DNA from: Mycogone perniciosa
Taxonomy: Eukaryota; Ascomycota; Sordariomycetes; Hypocreales; Hypocreaceae
NCBI GenBank assembly: GCA_025331125.1
Contig: JAOALB010000110.1
Location: forward strand, 124,001 to 188,000
Length of the DNA stretch: 64,000 nucleotides
Direction: 5' to 3'
Under the pieces are notes generated by a model that saw nothing but the letters and a program-made list of their open reading frames with translations, was not told the DNA's origin and did not search any database. Within the stretch, counting starts at the first letter, position 1. Every line of letters begins with the position of its first letter. The position numbers and the translations under genes are program-made. Positions 27,801 to 42,800 of the stretch are shown piece after piece.

Positions 27801-30800
27801 CGCACGGCAGCTTCTATGGTAACTAAGCTGCCTGACTGGGCTCCTCACCGCGATGTATCTTACTGGAGTAGATTCTACAAATCTGGTGATCTGTGCTTCT
27901 ATAACGCGGATGGAACGATCGAGTTTGCAAGTCGCAAGGATACCCAAGTTAAAATTCGTGGCCTTCGGGTCGAGCTTGGTGAAGTTGAACATCATGTTCA
28001 GGCGTCTCTCAGCGGAGTCCGTCAAATAGCTGTCGATGTTTTCAAGGGAGAAAGTGGCTCTACTCTGGTGGCGTATTTCTGCTTTACTGAAGAAACACGC
28101 AATACTAGCTTCAGCAGCGAGTCTGACAGTGATTTGTTCCTTCCGATCACTGATGGACTTCAGAGCCAGCTTACTGCTTTGGTTGGTGAGTTGAACATTA
28201 CACTTCCGCGCTATATGATACCAACTCTCTTCATCCCATGCGCATATATGCCCTCAATTACATCAACGAAGCTGAATCGTAACGCACTACGTCGTTGCAC
28301 TTCTCAGTTGACTCAGGCCGAGCTTGCTCAGTATTCGCTCCAGAGCAGTAACAAACGTGTACCAGAGACACCAATGGAGTTTTTGCTACAGAAGGTCTGG
28401 GCTGAGATCCTTGATCTCTCCCTAGAGTCCATTGGTCGCGATGATAGCTTTCTTGGCTTGGGCGGTGATTCAATCACAGCCATTCATATGGTTAGTGCGG
28501 CACGCGATGCTGGTATTTTGATAACCGTCAAGAACATATTTGATGACCCAAGATTGTCTTCTGTGGCTGGAAAGGCATCCTTGGTTGAATCAGACAATGA
28601 TCAGTCGACTAAAATCGACCCATTTAGTCTCTTACAAGAGCCTATTCGCGACCTAACTCTTGCTCCTGATGTACGAAATCAGTGCGGATTATCTGGTCAA
28701 GTTATTGAAGATGCGTATCCATGCTCCAAGCTTCAAGAGGGCCTTATGGCCTTGTCTGTGAAGCAGCCTGGATCATACATCGCCAAATATGTCTATCAAT
28801 TGCCTGAGTATGTGGATATTGCCCGCTTCACCTCCGCTTGGGAGCGTACAGTTCAACTCTGCGCAAACCTGCGCACGAGAATTGTCTCTGTCAAGGGCTT
28901 CTCGGTTCAAGTGCTGCTTCAAGATGATATTTCTTGGGATGAATACGATAATGTCAACTTGGAGTCAGCTATCCAGTCAGTCCACGCTGTTCAGATGACA
29001 TACGGCTCGGCACTTTGCCGCTATGCACTTAAAGCAGATGATAAGAACAGATATTACTTTATCTGGGCCATCCATCATGCGGTTTTCGATGGCTGGACGA
29101 CGCGATTGATCATGAGCACTTTACAAAGTGTATATCAGGGATCGGATGTCATCCCTCTGAGTCCTTATTCCCACTTCATCAAGTATACCATGGGTCTCGA
29201 CAAGGTGACAACCGGCAATTGGTGGATCTCACAACTTCAGAATGCCAAGCGATGCACATTCCCCCCGACTAACGAGTCATCGCGTTCGAAGGCATCTTTG
29301 ACTCGTTACTTGGAGAAGAAAATCACTGTACCAGCTTTACCGAATGTCCAAATTACAAAGGCAACATTGCTTCGCGCTACCTGGGCGATTGTCTTAGCAA
29401 GGTATTCGGAAAGCGACGACGTATGTTTCGGTGCGACTATTTCTGGCCGTCAAGCACCGGTTCGGGGCCTCACAGAAATGCCTGGACCAGTGGTCGCCAC
29501 GGTCCCTGTTCGTGTAAAGCTTGATCAACAGCAATTCGTCTCGAGCTTCCTGCAAAGTGTGCAGAACCAGTCGTCTGAAATGATTGCGCACGAACAGTTT
29601 GGTCTTCAGAACATCGCCAAGCTGAGTGCCGATGCTAAGGATGCTTGTGACTTCTCGAGTTTGATGGTTATCCAGCCAATCCAGCACCTCGCCGCTGGTG
29701 GGGGTGGTGGCAAACCACTCTTGGTTTCAGCTCAGTCAGAGGGCTCTATTGACGAAGAAGCTGTTCAAAACTATTTCACGTATCCTTTGGTCCTCCAGGG
29801 TCATATCCATGATGACCATATCAACCTTGTTCTTATTTACGATGCCCACATTCTCCCCAAATCCAGGTTGGAAGCTCTATCCCACCACTTCGAACACGTT
29901 ATGCACTCCTTGGCAAAGCCCAACGATGTTCAGCTTAGCTTCATTTCGGTTGCAAGTGAATGGGACCTACAGAAATCATTGCTGTCAAATAGCGAGGAGC
30001 CTGAAATTGTAGACTCATGTATCCATGACATGGTTGAGCATCAGGCTCGAAGTCGACCTAACGCTTCCGCTATTTGTGCCTGGGATGCTAATCTCACATA
30101 TACCGAGCTCAACAGCGCTGCTAACAGATTGGCTAACCATATTACGGGTGGCTTCAAGATACAATCTGACGAAATTATCCACGTTTGTTTTGAAAAGTCT
30201 GCTTGGTTCTTTGTTGCCATCTTGGCAATCAACAAAATCGGTGCTGCATGGGCTCCATTAGATCCATCTCACCCATCTCAACGTCATCAGCAAGTTATCT
30301 CACAGACTAAGTCGAGACTCGCACTTGTTTCTCCTTCTAACCGGGAGATCTGCACCGGTTTGGTAGACAATGTGGTTGAAGTAAGTCAGGCTCTAGATGA
30401 GCACCTGGCTGAGACACAATCTGGTCAGCAGGCCCCGGCTGTTGCCGTAACGCCGCAGAATGCAGCATATGTGCTTTTCACCTCTGGTAGCACAGGTACT
30501 CCTAAGGGTCTTGTTATGCAGCATGGATCTGTTTGCACAAGTCAGGTCGCAATTGGCAAGAGATTAGGTCTTACATCAGAGGTCAGGATGCTCCAGTTTG
30601 CCGCCTTCGTTTTCGATCTTTCCATCGGCGAGATTATTGGTCCCTTAATTCATGGTGCTTGCCTCTGTATACCTTCAGAACAGCAGCGTATGAATAACCT
30701 CAAGGAGTTCGTTCGAGACGCCAACGTCAACTGGGCTTATCTGACCCCCTCGTTTGTACGCACCATTAAGCCAGAGGACGTGCCTAGTTTGGACCTGCTG

Positions 30801-33800
30801 TTACTGGCAGGTGAAGCTGTTCCTCGTGATGTGTTTGAGACCTGGTTTGGCAAGGTTCGTTTGATCAACGGTTGGGGCCCTGCTGAAACATGTGTGTTCA
30901 GCACACTGCAAGAGTGGACTTCAGCCGACCAGTCACCTCTTAGTGTAGGCAAGCCAGTTGGAGGCTTCTGTTGGATCGTTGACCCTGAAAGCCCGCAGCG
31001 TCTAGCACCAGTTGGAACACTCGGGGAGGTCGTTATCCAAGGGCCGACTCTGCTACGCGAATATCTTGCGGATCCTGAGAGGACCAAGGCGTCTACTGTA
31101 TATGAACTGCCTGAATGGGCTCCTCGTCGCAACTCGCAGCATTGGAACCGATTCTATAAGTCAGGCGATCTCTGCTTTTACAATGCTAACGGAGAGATCG
31201 AATTCTCTAGCCGTAAAGACACTCAAGTCAAGATTCGTGGTCTCCGCGTTGAACTCGGCGAAGTCGAACATCATATCCAAGTCACCCTAGATGGTGGTGT
31301 CCGCCAAATTGCGGTTGACGTCCACAAGTCTGATACTGGATCGCATCTTGTCGCCTATCTATGCTTCAGCGATGAGACAAGAACCACAAATAGCCGGGAC
31401 TCCGCTGCAACAAGTCCATTCCTCCCCATTAGAAGCGAACTGCGCAGCCAACTAACAACTATGGTTGGCGATCTGGGTGTTGCTCTGCCTCGTTATATGA
31501 TCCCTGCACTGTTCATCCCATGTTTATATATGCCCTCTATTACATCCACAAAGTTGGATAGAAATGAATTGCGCCGACGTACAGCTATGCTCAGTCAGAC
31601 AGAGCTAAACGAATATTCTCTGGTTGGTGGAGACAAGCGGGCACCTGAGACACCAATGGAACAGTCACTACAGAAGATCTGGGCCGACATCCTTAACATT
31701 TCCGTTGACTCAATCGGTCGTGACGATAGTTTCCTCGGCCTTGGTGGTGATTCAATTACGGCCATCCACTTGGTCAGTGCCGCTCGCGACTCCGGCATCT
31801 CAGTGAATGTTAAGGACATATTCGACGACCCCAGACTTCTGTCTGTCGCCGCCAAAGCTTCTACTATTGAGGACCATGACGACCAAGAAGCTTCAGATGT
31901 TCTCCCATTCAGTCTACTGCCCAAATCAGCTCGCGACCTGGTACTCGACTCCGATGTGCGACAGCTGTGTGCCCTGTCCAATGAGCAGGTGATTGAAGAT
32001 GCCTATCCCTGCTCGAAGCTCCAGGAAGGCCTAATGGCCCTGTCAGTCAAGCAACCAGGTTCATATATCGCCAAGTATACATACAGACTACCGGAGGATG
32101 TCGATATTGCTCGCTTCAAGGCTGCTTGGGAACGCACTATCCATCTTTGTGCCAACTTGCGTACTAGGATCGTTTCTATCGGAGACCTTTCTATCCAGCT
32201 ATCAATCAAGGACGATATTTGCTGGCATGTTTGCGATGGTATGGACCTTGAGGCTGCACTTGATGCTGTTTATAGCGTGGGGATGACATATGGCTCGTCG
32301 CTCAACCGATATGCTGTTCACGTTGATGAAACTAACAGATCTCACTTTATCTGGTCAATTCACCATGCCGTGTTCGATGGCTGGACAACACGTATCGTCA
32401 TGAACACCGTGCACAGCATCTACTTTGATATTGAAATGGCCGCTCTGCAGTCATATTCTCGCTTCATCCACTACACCATGACTTTGGATGAAGACTCCAC
32501 TCGCAATTACTGGATCAAAGAGCTTCAAGATGCCAGGCGTTGTACTTTCCCGCCTATTGGCCCCACTGGTGAGCCTGCCATGACCCGTTATCTCGAGAAG
32601 AAGATTACTTTGCCTGCCATGACGAACACCCACATCACAAAGGCAACCTTGCTTCGGGCGGCCTGGGCCTTGATCCTTGCTCAATACTGTGACAGTGAAG
32701 ATGTTACCTTCGGAGCTACCATCTCAGGGCGTCAAGCTCCAGTTCGGGGATTGACTGAAATGCCTGGTCCCGTGGTTGCTACCATTCCTGTGCGTATCAA
32801 ACTAGACCGAGACCAGCCTGTTTCCAAGTTCTTGCAGGAAGTTCAGAATCAAGCTTCTGAGATGATCGCTTATGAGCAATTTGGCCTTCAGAATATTTCC
32901 AAGGTGAGTGCCGAAGCTAAGGACGCGTGTGACTTTTCAAGCTTGATGGTCATCCAACCAATTCAGCATTTGGCATATGGCCGCAAGCAGGAGGGAGGTA
33001 TGCTTTTCTCGGCCCGTCACCAGAAGACGGTTGATGAAGAGACACTCCAGAACTACTTCAGCTATCCCCTAGTTCTACAGGGCCATCTTGTTGACGATCA
33101 CATTAACTTGGTTCTCATCTACAACGCCAATGTTCTTTCGAAATCCAAACTAGATGCTCTGTCATACCACTTCGAGCATGTCATGCATTGCCTTGTTGAA
33201 CCCAAGGATATCTCCATTGGTTCGATTTCAATTGCAAGTGACTGGGATCTCCAACAGTCTATTCAATTCAACAATGAGAAGCCCGAGATTGTGGATCGTT
33301 GCATTCACGACCTGGTTGAATACCAAGCTCAGATCCAGCCTGATGCACCAGCTATCCGTGGTTGGGACGCTGAATTCTCATACAGCCAACTTAATAACGC
33401 TGCTGACAGACTTGCTGCTTACCTGATTAAGGCCTATGGCGTCTCACAACATGAGTTTGTCCACGTTTGTTTCGAGAAATCAGCTTGGTTTTTCGTTGCC
33501 ATTATTGCAATTAATAAAGCTGGCGCTGCTTGGGTTCCGCTTGACCCATCGCACCCAACTCAACGTCACCAGCAGATTGTTAAGCAGACGCGGGCCAAGG
33601 TAGCTTTAACATCACCGACCCATGTCAAGACCTGTGTCGATCTCGTCAATAATGTTGTTGAGATATCGCCAGCTCTGGACCAGGAATTGCAAAAGATGGA
33701 TTCCGGTCTGGAAGGCCCGATCGAGGTGTCATCGCGAAACGCTGCTTATGTCCTTTTTACATCCGGCAGTACAGGAACCCCTAAGGGTCTGGTCATGGAA

Positions 33801-36800
33801 CACGGCTCTGTCTGCACCAGTCAAACCGCAATTGCAAAGAGACTTGGGTTAACACCAGATGTCAGGATACTGCAGTTTGCTGCCTTCGTTTTTGACCTTT
33901 CTATTGGTGAAATCGTTGCGCCCCTGATTTCAGGTGCATGTGTTTGTGTTCCATCTGAAAGCACAAGAATGAATAACCTGGTCGGATTTATCAGGGATAT
34001 GAATGTTAACTGGGCCTTCCTTACACCATCTTTCGCACGCACCATCAACCCAACCGACGTCCCAAGTCTCGAGCTCCTATTGCTAGCTGGTGAAGCCGTA
34101 CCTCGCGATGTTTTTGAGTCTTGGTTCGGTAAACTGCGTCTTATCAATGGATGGGGACCTGCCGAGACTTGTGTGTTCAGCACATTGCATGAATGGAGGT
34201 CGGCCGATGAATCGCCTCTTACTGTCGGTAAGCCTGTGGGTGGTTTCTGCTGGATTGTTGATCCAGAGAACCCCCATCGACTCGCACCAACGGGCACCAT
34301 TGGCGAGGTTGTCATACAAGGACCTACGCTATTGCGCGAATACCTCGCTAATCCTAAGAGAACGGCTACAACCACTCTCGCTAATCTTCCTAATTGGGCC
34401 CCATACCGCGAGTTTCAGTACTGGAACCGCTTCTATAAGTCTGGTGATTTGTGTTCTTATAATACCGATGGAACAATTGAGTTTTCTAGCCGAAAGGACA
34501 CCCAGATCAAGATTCGAGGTCTTCGCGTCGAGTTAAGCGAGGTTGAACACCACCTCCTTATTGCTCTGGCAGGTTCTCGTCAAGTTGCTGTCGATCTGCT
34601 CAAGTCTGAGTCTAGTTCCAACCTTATCGCTTACTTCTGCTTTAGCGATGAGACTCGAGCTTCAGGAACTTGCAATTCCAGCGATACTGGGATGTTCATG
34701 CCGATTGACGAAGAATTACAGAGCAAGTTGACTGCCGCAGTTGGTCAATTGAACATAGCACTCCCGAGATATATGATTCCTACAGTCTTTATTCCTTGCC
34801 AGTATATGCCGTCCATTACGTCCACGAAGCTTGATAGGAATGAGCTGCGCCGCCGCACTGCTACTCTGAGCCAGGCTGAAATTGGTCAATATTCTCTGCT
34901 CGGCAGCAAGAAGCGCGCTCCTGAAACCGCTATGGAAACACGTCTCCAGAAAGTCTGGGCAGATCTCCTCAACATCCCCCTGGAATCGATTGGTCGTGAT
35001 GACAGCTTCTTGCAAATTGGTGGCGATTCTATTGCAGCTATTCGTCTTGTATCATGTGCAAGAGATACAGGCATCACGCTTACTGTTAACAATGTCTTCG
35101 ATGACCCACGACTCTTCAGTGTAGCTGCAAAGGCTACCGATACTGGTGTGGAGAATGGACCGAGCGAGATTGAACCCTTCAGCCTGCTAGATCCTCGTCA
35201 CAAGCGATCAGTTGACAGTGTCCTTCGGGACCAACATGGCTTGTTGGATGTTACGGTTGAGGATGCGTTCCCCTGCACAAAGCTACAAGAAGGCCTCATC
35301 GTCCTGTCAGTCAAGCAGCCTGGATCCTATATTGCCAAGTATCTTTTCGGACTACCTCCTCATGTTGATGCTGGCCACTTTCAGACTGCCTGGGAGCGCA
35401 CTGTCGAAATTTGTGGCAATCTCCGCACGAGAATTGTTCTCATTGATAGCATCTGTATCCAAGCTATCGTCAAGGATGATATTTCGTGGGATGACACCGA
35501 CGGCATGGACTTGCAGTCTTATCAATCAGCAACCCATGCCTTTGAGATGTCTTATGGTTCGCGTCTTTGCCGCTATGCTTTGATTGACGACCAGGCTGCT
35601 GGGCAGACATTCTTCTATCTAAGCATCCATCACTCAGTATTTGACGGCTGGAGCTTTCCATTGATCATGGGCACATTGAATGCTGTCTATCAAAACCTGG
35701 CTATTCCTACTCTGTGGCCATATTCAGGATTTGTCAAGTACGTCATGGATCTCAATCACGATGATGCGGCGAGCTTTTGGCAAAAGGAACTTGATGAGGC
35801 CAAGCCAGCTTCGTTCCCATCACGGGATTCCACATCGTCTAAGCCAGCGGCTACGGCTGTCATGTATAAGACCATTCGCTATTCTCAGTCGTCTAATTCC
35901 TCAATTACCAAGGCGACACTTCTTCGCGCTGCCTGGGCTATTTTACTTGCACGATATAGCGATTCTGATGACATATGTTTCGGTGTGACGGTATCTGGCC
36001 GTAACGCACCTGTTGTTGGTCTCGAATCGATGCCTGGCCCGGCTATTGCTACTATTCCTGTGAGGGTTCGTCTCGACAAGGAAAAATCTATTAAGACATT
36101 CCTTCGGGATATTCAGGCACAATCATCAGAGATCGTGGCATATGAGCAATTTGGTTTACAGAATATCTCCAAATTGAGCTCAGATGCTAAAGAGGCATGC
36201 GATTTTACTAGTTTATTGACTATTCAACCCATCCAGCACCTCGCTTCAGGCACAAGCCATGATGACTCCGTCCTTGCCCCTGCAGGCCCTGAACACACGA
36301 CTATGGAAGAAGTGCTCGACAATTACTTCAGTTATCCTCTTGTTGTCCAGTGCCATCTGTTGGATGATGAAGTTAACTTGATGCTCATCTATGATTCCAA
36401 CATTATTCCCGAGAATAGGCTGCAAGCACTTTCGAACCATTTTGATCATGTCGTACAACAGCTCTTGTCGCTACAAGACAAGACCATCCTTGGTGATATT
36501 TCAATTGCTGGAGAATGGGACCTGCAGAAAGCGATTGACTTCAACCCTCAAGACATGGGATTTGTAGACTCTTGCATCCATGATCTCATTTTCGCTCATG
36601 TTTCCCGTGATCCGACTCACGAGGCCATTTACTCGTCTGAGGGTTCGATGACCTATGAGACTCTAGATCGCTTGTCTACTGTCCTGGCTAATCGTTTACG
36701 TGAGCTTGGCGTGCAATGCGAGTCTATTGTTCCGTTCTGCTTTGAGAAGTCGATGTGGACGATTGTCGCTATTCTTGGTATCCTCAAGGCTGGAGGCGCA

Positions 36801-39800
36801 TTTATGCCACTCGATCCCAGCCACCCACGCGACCGCATGGAATCGTCGGTGAAGGAAGTCAACGCCAATGTCATGATTGTCTCGCCGTCGTCCGCAACAA
36901 ACTGCGAGAACATAACAGCGCAAGTTTTGGAGCTTTCTGCCTCCTCTATGTCCGATCTTTCAGCTACTTCTTCCGAGACCCTGAGGGTTGCAATCAAACC
37001 TGTTCCCAGCAATGCGGCTTACGTGCTATTCACATCTGGGTCTACTGGTAAACCCAAGGGCGTTGTTATGCAACACTCTTCTCTCTGTACAAGCACAATT
37101 GGCCATGGTCAATTCTATGGGTTGAGTCCGTCATCTAGGGTGTTCCAGTTCTCTAACTACATCTTCGACGGAAGTCTGGGCGAGATCCTCACAACTTTGG
37201 CTTTTGGTGGCACTGTCTGTGTGCCATCTGAAGCCGAGCGTTTACAGGAGGCTAGTAGTTTCATAAGCCAGGCTGAGATCAACACGGCCATGTTGACTCC
37301 TTCGTTCGTTCGAACCTTTATGCCCAACCAGGTCCCCTCACTTAAGACCCTCATTTTAGGAGGCGAGCCCGCCTCTAGGGATATGCTTGAGACCTGGTGC
37401 GGACGTGTGAGACTAATTAATGGCTATGGACCCGCTGAGGCTTGCAATTATGCCACTACTTATGCGTTCCGATCAAGCAATGACTCCCCTAGAACCATCG
37501 GAAAAGGCTTCAATAGTGCCTGCTGGATTGTTGAGCCTGGCAATCATCACAAGCTAACACCTATCGGCTGTGTTGGAGAGCTCGCGATCCAGGGTAACGT
37601 TCTTGCTCGTGGCTACCTTAATGATGCAGAACGAACACACCAGTCATTCGTCGAGGCAATTGATTGCCTTAGCCCTTCTCATGTCCGTGGGCCGTCTAGG
37701 TTTTATTTGACCGGAGATTTGGTGAGATATAACTCTGAAGGTATGATGGAATATCTCGGACGAAAGGATTCACAAGTCAAGCTTCGTGGTCAGCGTATCG
37801 AGCTTGGAGAGATCGAGTACCATGTCAAGCAGGCGACTGCAGATATTGAACATGTTGCAGTTGACATTCTTTACCGCGAGTCTGGTGCATCTCTCGTTGC
37901 ATTTATCAGCTTCACCACTTCTGACTCAGAAGGTCTCCTGCCTCTTGACGAAACGGTGAATGCGACTCTCAGCACCATCTCAGCTCATCTGAAGGCATCA
38001 CTCCCGGCCTTCATGGTGCCTGGAATGATTCTCCCTCTTGGCCGTATGCCATTCATTACATCAATGAAGATGGACCGCAGAAAGTTATTGGCGATCGCAA
38101 CTGGTCTTTCAGTGGAGGAGATTGCTGCCTTCTCTTTATCTCATAGAATCAGGATGGAGCCCACAACTGAGATGGAATTCAGATTGCGAGACCTGTGGGC
38201 TCAGGTCTTGAAGATCCAGCCCGAGGAGATTGGCAAGAACGACCTCTTTCTGCAAATTGGCGGTGATTCCATCTCGGCTATTCATCTTGCCGCTCTCGCT
38301 GAACAGCATGGAATCAAGATTACAGTTGCTTCCATCTTCGCTGATTCTCAGTTGTCATCTCTGGCGACTTCGGCAACTGCTATGGAGGAAGTCACACCTC
38401 TTAATGTGCAACCTTTCAGTATGCTTCCTGGTGCTGAAGTTGACGCCATCAAGCAGTCGGTCGCGAAGCAATGTGGACTCTCAAACGACCAGGTGATCGA
38501 GGATGCATTCCCATGCACAACACTCCAAGAGGGTCTTATGGCTCTAGCAGACAAGCAACCTGGTTCCTATATCGCCAAGCATGTCTACCGTTTACCTGAA
38601 CACGTTGACACTGGCCGCTTTAAGCACTCATGGGAGCAAACAATTGAATTGTGTAATACCTTGAGAACTAGAATCATCCTTCACGGTGGCTCGTCAATCC
38701 AAGCTATTGTGAAGAATGACATTGCTTGGGAGTTAGCATCTGACCTGGAGTCCTTTACCGATGCTATGCACACAATTGAGATGCACTACGGCTCACGACT
38801 CTGCCGTTACGCATTGATTGAGGGGAATGGCTCAGTCTATTTCATCTGGATAGCACATCACTCTGTCTTTGATGGTTGGGCTACAAACATCATTCTAGAT
38901 ACCCTGCAACGTGCATACAGAGGCCTCGAGGTCACAGCTCCAGAGCCTTACAACCGCTTCATCAAGTATACGGCGACACTTGACGATACAGATGTCATCG
39001 ATTATTGGAAGAGGCAGCTTACGGGTGCCAACAAAGCAACGTTCCCTGACCCGGCTGCGCGAACAGGAGTACCACGTGGCTCGCTTTCCCTTGAAAAGAA
39101 GATCGAGTTCCCTCGCTCTGCTAACCCCTCCGTCACGATGGCTACAGTCCTTCGAGCTGCGTGGGCCATTGTTCTGGCACGATATGGTGATAACGATGAT
39201 GTGTGCTTCGGAATGACAACATCAGGTCGCCAAGCACCAGTAACAGGTCTAACAAGAATGGCTGGCCCTACGATTGCTACTGTGCCTGTCAGAGTTCGTC
39301 TAGACAGCCATAATTCAATTGCCCAATTCCTACAGGGAGTGCAAAAGCAAGCATCTGAGATGATAGCTTATGAGCAATTTGGCCTGCAGAATATTTCTAA
39401 GGTCAGCACGGATACTCAGGATGCTTGCGAGTTCTCTAGCCTATTCATTATCCAGCCTGCTACTCAGTTGGATTCTGATGCCACGTCTAGCAATGCCATT
39501 CTCTTGCCTGATAATTCTGAGCATGCTTCAGTCGAGGCACAGCTGCAGAACTATTTCAGCTACCCCATGGTGGCTCAAGCAATCCTGTATAATGATAATG
39601 TTCATCTCTCCTTTGTGTATGACTCGGCAGTTCTTGTCGAGAATCAACTTCTCTCCCTTGCTCATCAGTATGAGCACGTTGTACAGCAACTTCTCACTCG
39701 GGAAGAGATGGTTCTTGGAGAGCTGTCTGTTACAAGCGATTGGGATCTCCGGTTCGCAATCGACGCAAACAATGCCGTCCATCTCGATGTTATTGACGAT

Positions 39801-42800
39801 TGCATCCAGTCACTCATTGAGCAATGGGCCAGGAAGCAACCCGAAGCACTCGCTGTTTACGGATGGGATGCTAGTTTTACATACGGTGATCTTGATCGTT
39901 CTACAAACAGACTTGCCAACTACCTCGTCAACACTTTCCATATCAAGGTTGGTGAGATAGTTCATGTGAGCTTCGAGAAGTCTGCTTGGTATGTCATTGC
40001 TATTTTGGCCTTGAACAAGGCTGGTGCAGCTTGGTCACCTCTTGATCCATCTCACCCTACCCAACGCCACCAACAAATCGTTGGCCAGACAGGTGCAAGG
40101 TTAATCCTCACATCTCCAACGAACGCAGCGAAGTGTGCCGATCTGGCACCTCATATTCTCGAAGTAACCCTGGCATTAGATGCGGAATTGGCCAATGTGG
40201 ATTCATACAATCATAAACCTACTGTGTCTGTCACGTCGCACGACCCTGCATATGTTCTGTTTACTTCTGGAACAACAGGTACTCCGAAGGGTGTTGTCAT
40301 CGAACATGGATCTCTTTGCACGGCCCAGACGGCTTTTGCTCGGAGACTCGACTTCACACCAAATGTTAAGATGCTCCAGTTTGCCTCCTTTGTTTTCGAC
40401 GCCTCTGTTTTCGAGATTCTAGCCCCCTTGCTTTCCGGTGCTTCTACGTGTATCCCATCTTGGGATAACCAAATGAACGCATTGGCTGAGTATATTTGCA
40501 AGGCGAGTGTTACCTCAAGTCTCCTGACTCCCACTCTCGCACGAACCCTCCGACCAGAGGATGTCCCTAGCCTAGAGCTTCTGATCCTAGGCGGTGAGGC
40601 ACCGACACGAGATGTTATGCAGACTTGGTTTGGCAAGGTACGACTTATAAACGCATGGGGGCCAACAGAAGCATGTGTCTGCAGCTCTGTACATGAATGG
40701 AAATCTCCAGATGAGTCACCTTTAACAATCGGCCGGAATGTTGGTGGCTACTGCTGGATTGTTGACCCGGAAAATCCACAGCGTCTTGCTCCTACTGGAT
40801 GCCTTGGCGAAATTGTTATTCAGGGACCTAGCTTGCTTCGTGAGTATCTCGCGGATCCTATTAAAACCCAAGCTGCTGTGGTTACCTCACTACCCAGTTG
40901 GGCCCCTCATTCCAACTTGACGCAGTGGAATCGGTTCTATCGAACTGGCGATCTAGGTCTTCTAAACCCAGATGGAACTATTCAATACTCTAGCCGCAAG
41001 GATACCCAGGTCAAGATTCGTGGTCTCCGTGTGGAACTTGGGGAAGTGGAACACCATATCCAGAAGAACCTTGATGGTGTTCGCCAAGTTGCTGTGGATG
41101 TCTTTGAGACTCCAGCCGGCTCAAACCTGGTGGCGTATCTCTGCTTCAGTAACGATACGCTGCCTGCTTCCCTGACTGCTGATTTGAGCAGACAGGATTT
41201 GTTCCTACCTCTCACAGATGACATGGCAATCCAGGTCAATAGCTTGCTAGGTAGTCTGAGCGTCGTTTTGCCGGCATACATGGTGCCGACACTCTTTGTT
41301 CCCTGCAAGCTGATGCCAATGTTGACTTCAGCGAAATTGGACCGAAAACTGTTGTTACGTATGACTCTCACCCTTGAACAACACGAGCTGAGGCAATATT
41401 CATTGGTTGGGGGCAACAAACGCGCCCCAGAGACCGAAATGGAGCGTCGCCTGCAGCAGCTTTGGGCTGAAGTTTTAGGTATTTCAGCGAACTCAATTGG
41501 CCGAGACGATAGCTTCCTCAGAATTGGTGGTGACTCCATTGCTGCTATCCGCCTCGTTTCTTCTGCCCGTGAGCTTAACATTAAACTTACAGTCAATGAT
41601 ATCTTTGACGATCCTCGACTATTATGCATAGCTGCCAAGGCAACCGAGGTAGATAAGGATGTGGAAGAAATCAGTACAATCGCGCCATTCAGTTTGCTAG
41701 AGAAGAATCAGTTGGGCCTGATCTATAGCGACTCTGGAAGGGAAAGATTTGACACACTGGACGATATGGAGATCGAAGACGCATATCCTTGCTCTAAGCT
41801 CCAGGAAGGCCTCATGGCTTTGGCTGTCAAGCAACCTGGTTCATATATCGCGAAGAACCTATATCGACTTCCGGCCCACGTGGACGTTACTAAATTCAAG
41901 GCAGCTTGGGAACGAACAGTTGAAATCTGTGCTAATTTGCGAACAAGAATTATCCTCGCCGGTGACCTGTCTGTCCAGGCAGTAGTTAAGGGAGATGTTT
42001 CATGGGAGCCAACGTACGGAATGAACTTGATGTCATATTTAAGTGTCACGCAACAGATGGAGATGGGATACGGTTCACGCCTTTGTCGGTATGCACTTAC
42101 CGAGGAAGACAATGGTGATGTCCACTTTGTCTGGACAATTCACCACGCTGTTTTTGACGGATGGACCACTCGAATCGTTTTCGATGTTCTACACAGCGTC
42201 TACCGAGGACGTGAGGTCACCGCTGTTCAGCCTTATTCGCGATTTATTCAGTACACCATGGCACTTGATCATGAGGCTACAGTAACCTACTGGAAATCAC
42301 AGCTTCACGAAGCAAAGAGAACCAGTTTCCCAACTTCCACTGTCGCAAGCAGCTCCATATCCGATGGAACTCGTGTGGTGGAGAGACTGATCAAGCTCCC
42401 TGAATCGATAGATACCAGTATTACAAAGGCAACTATCCTTCGCGCCGCTTGGGCAGTCGTGTTAGCTCGCTATTGTGATACCAACGATGTGACCTTCGGC
42501 GCAACGATTTCAGGTCGTCAAGCACCAGTGTCAGGATTGGTTGATATGCCGGGCCCTGTAATTGCTACCGTGCCCGTGCGAGTCCGCGTTAGCCATGAAA
42601 AGTCTGTTTCTGGGTTCCTCCAGGATGTTCAGAGCCAGGCGGCTGAGATGGTGGCTTATGAACAGTTTGGCTTGCAGAACATTGCTAAGCTTAGCGCAGA
42701 TGCTAGGGATGCTTGCGACTTCTCAAGTCTTCTGGTCATTCAGCCAATGAAGACATTGATGCAAACAGGCAATAGCACTGAGGATGAGGCTCTAATTACT

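Noticed and set aside
27961..28290. Possible dead A domain in module 7 (KLNR instead of KLDR)
   Set aside because: The catalytic lysine is retained and other core motifs are normal; Asn is tolerated at this site in other A domains (module 13 has KVNR).
37741..38280. Possible inactive carrier in module 10 (GKNDLF)
   Set aside because: The change lies before the core; GGDSI with its serine is intact.
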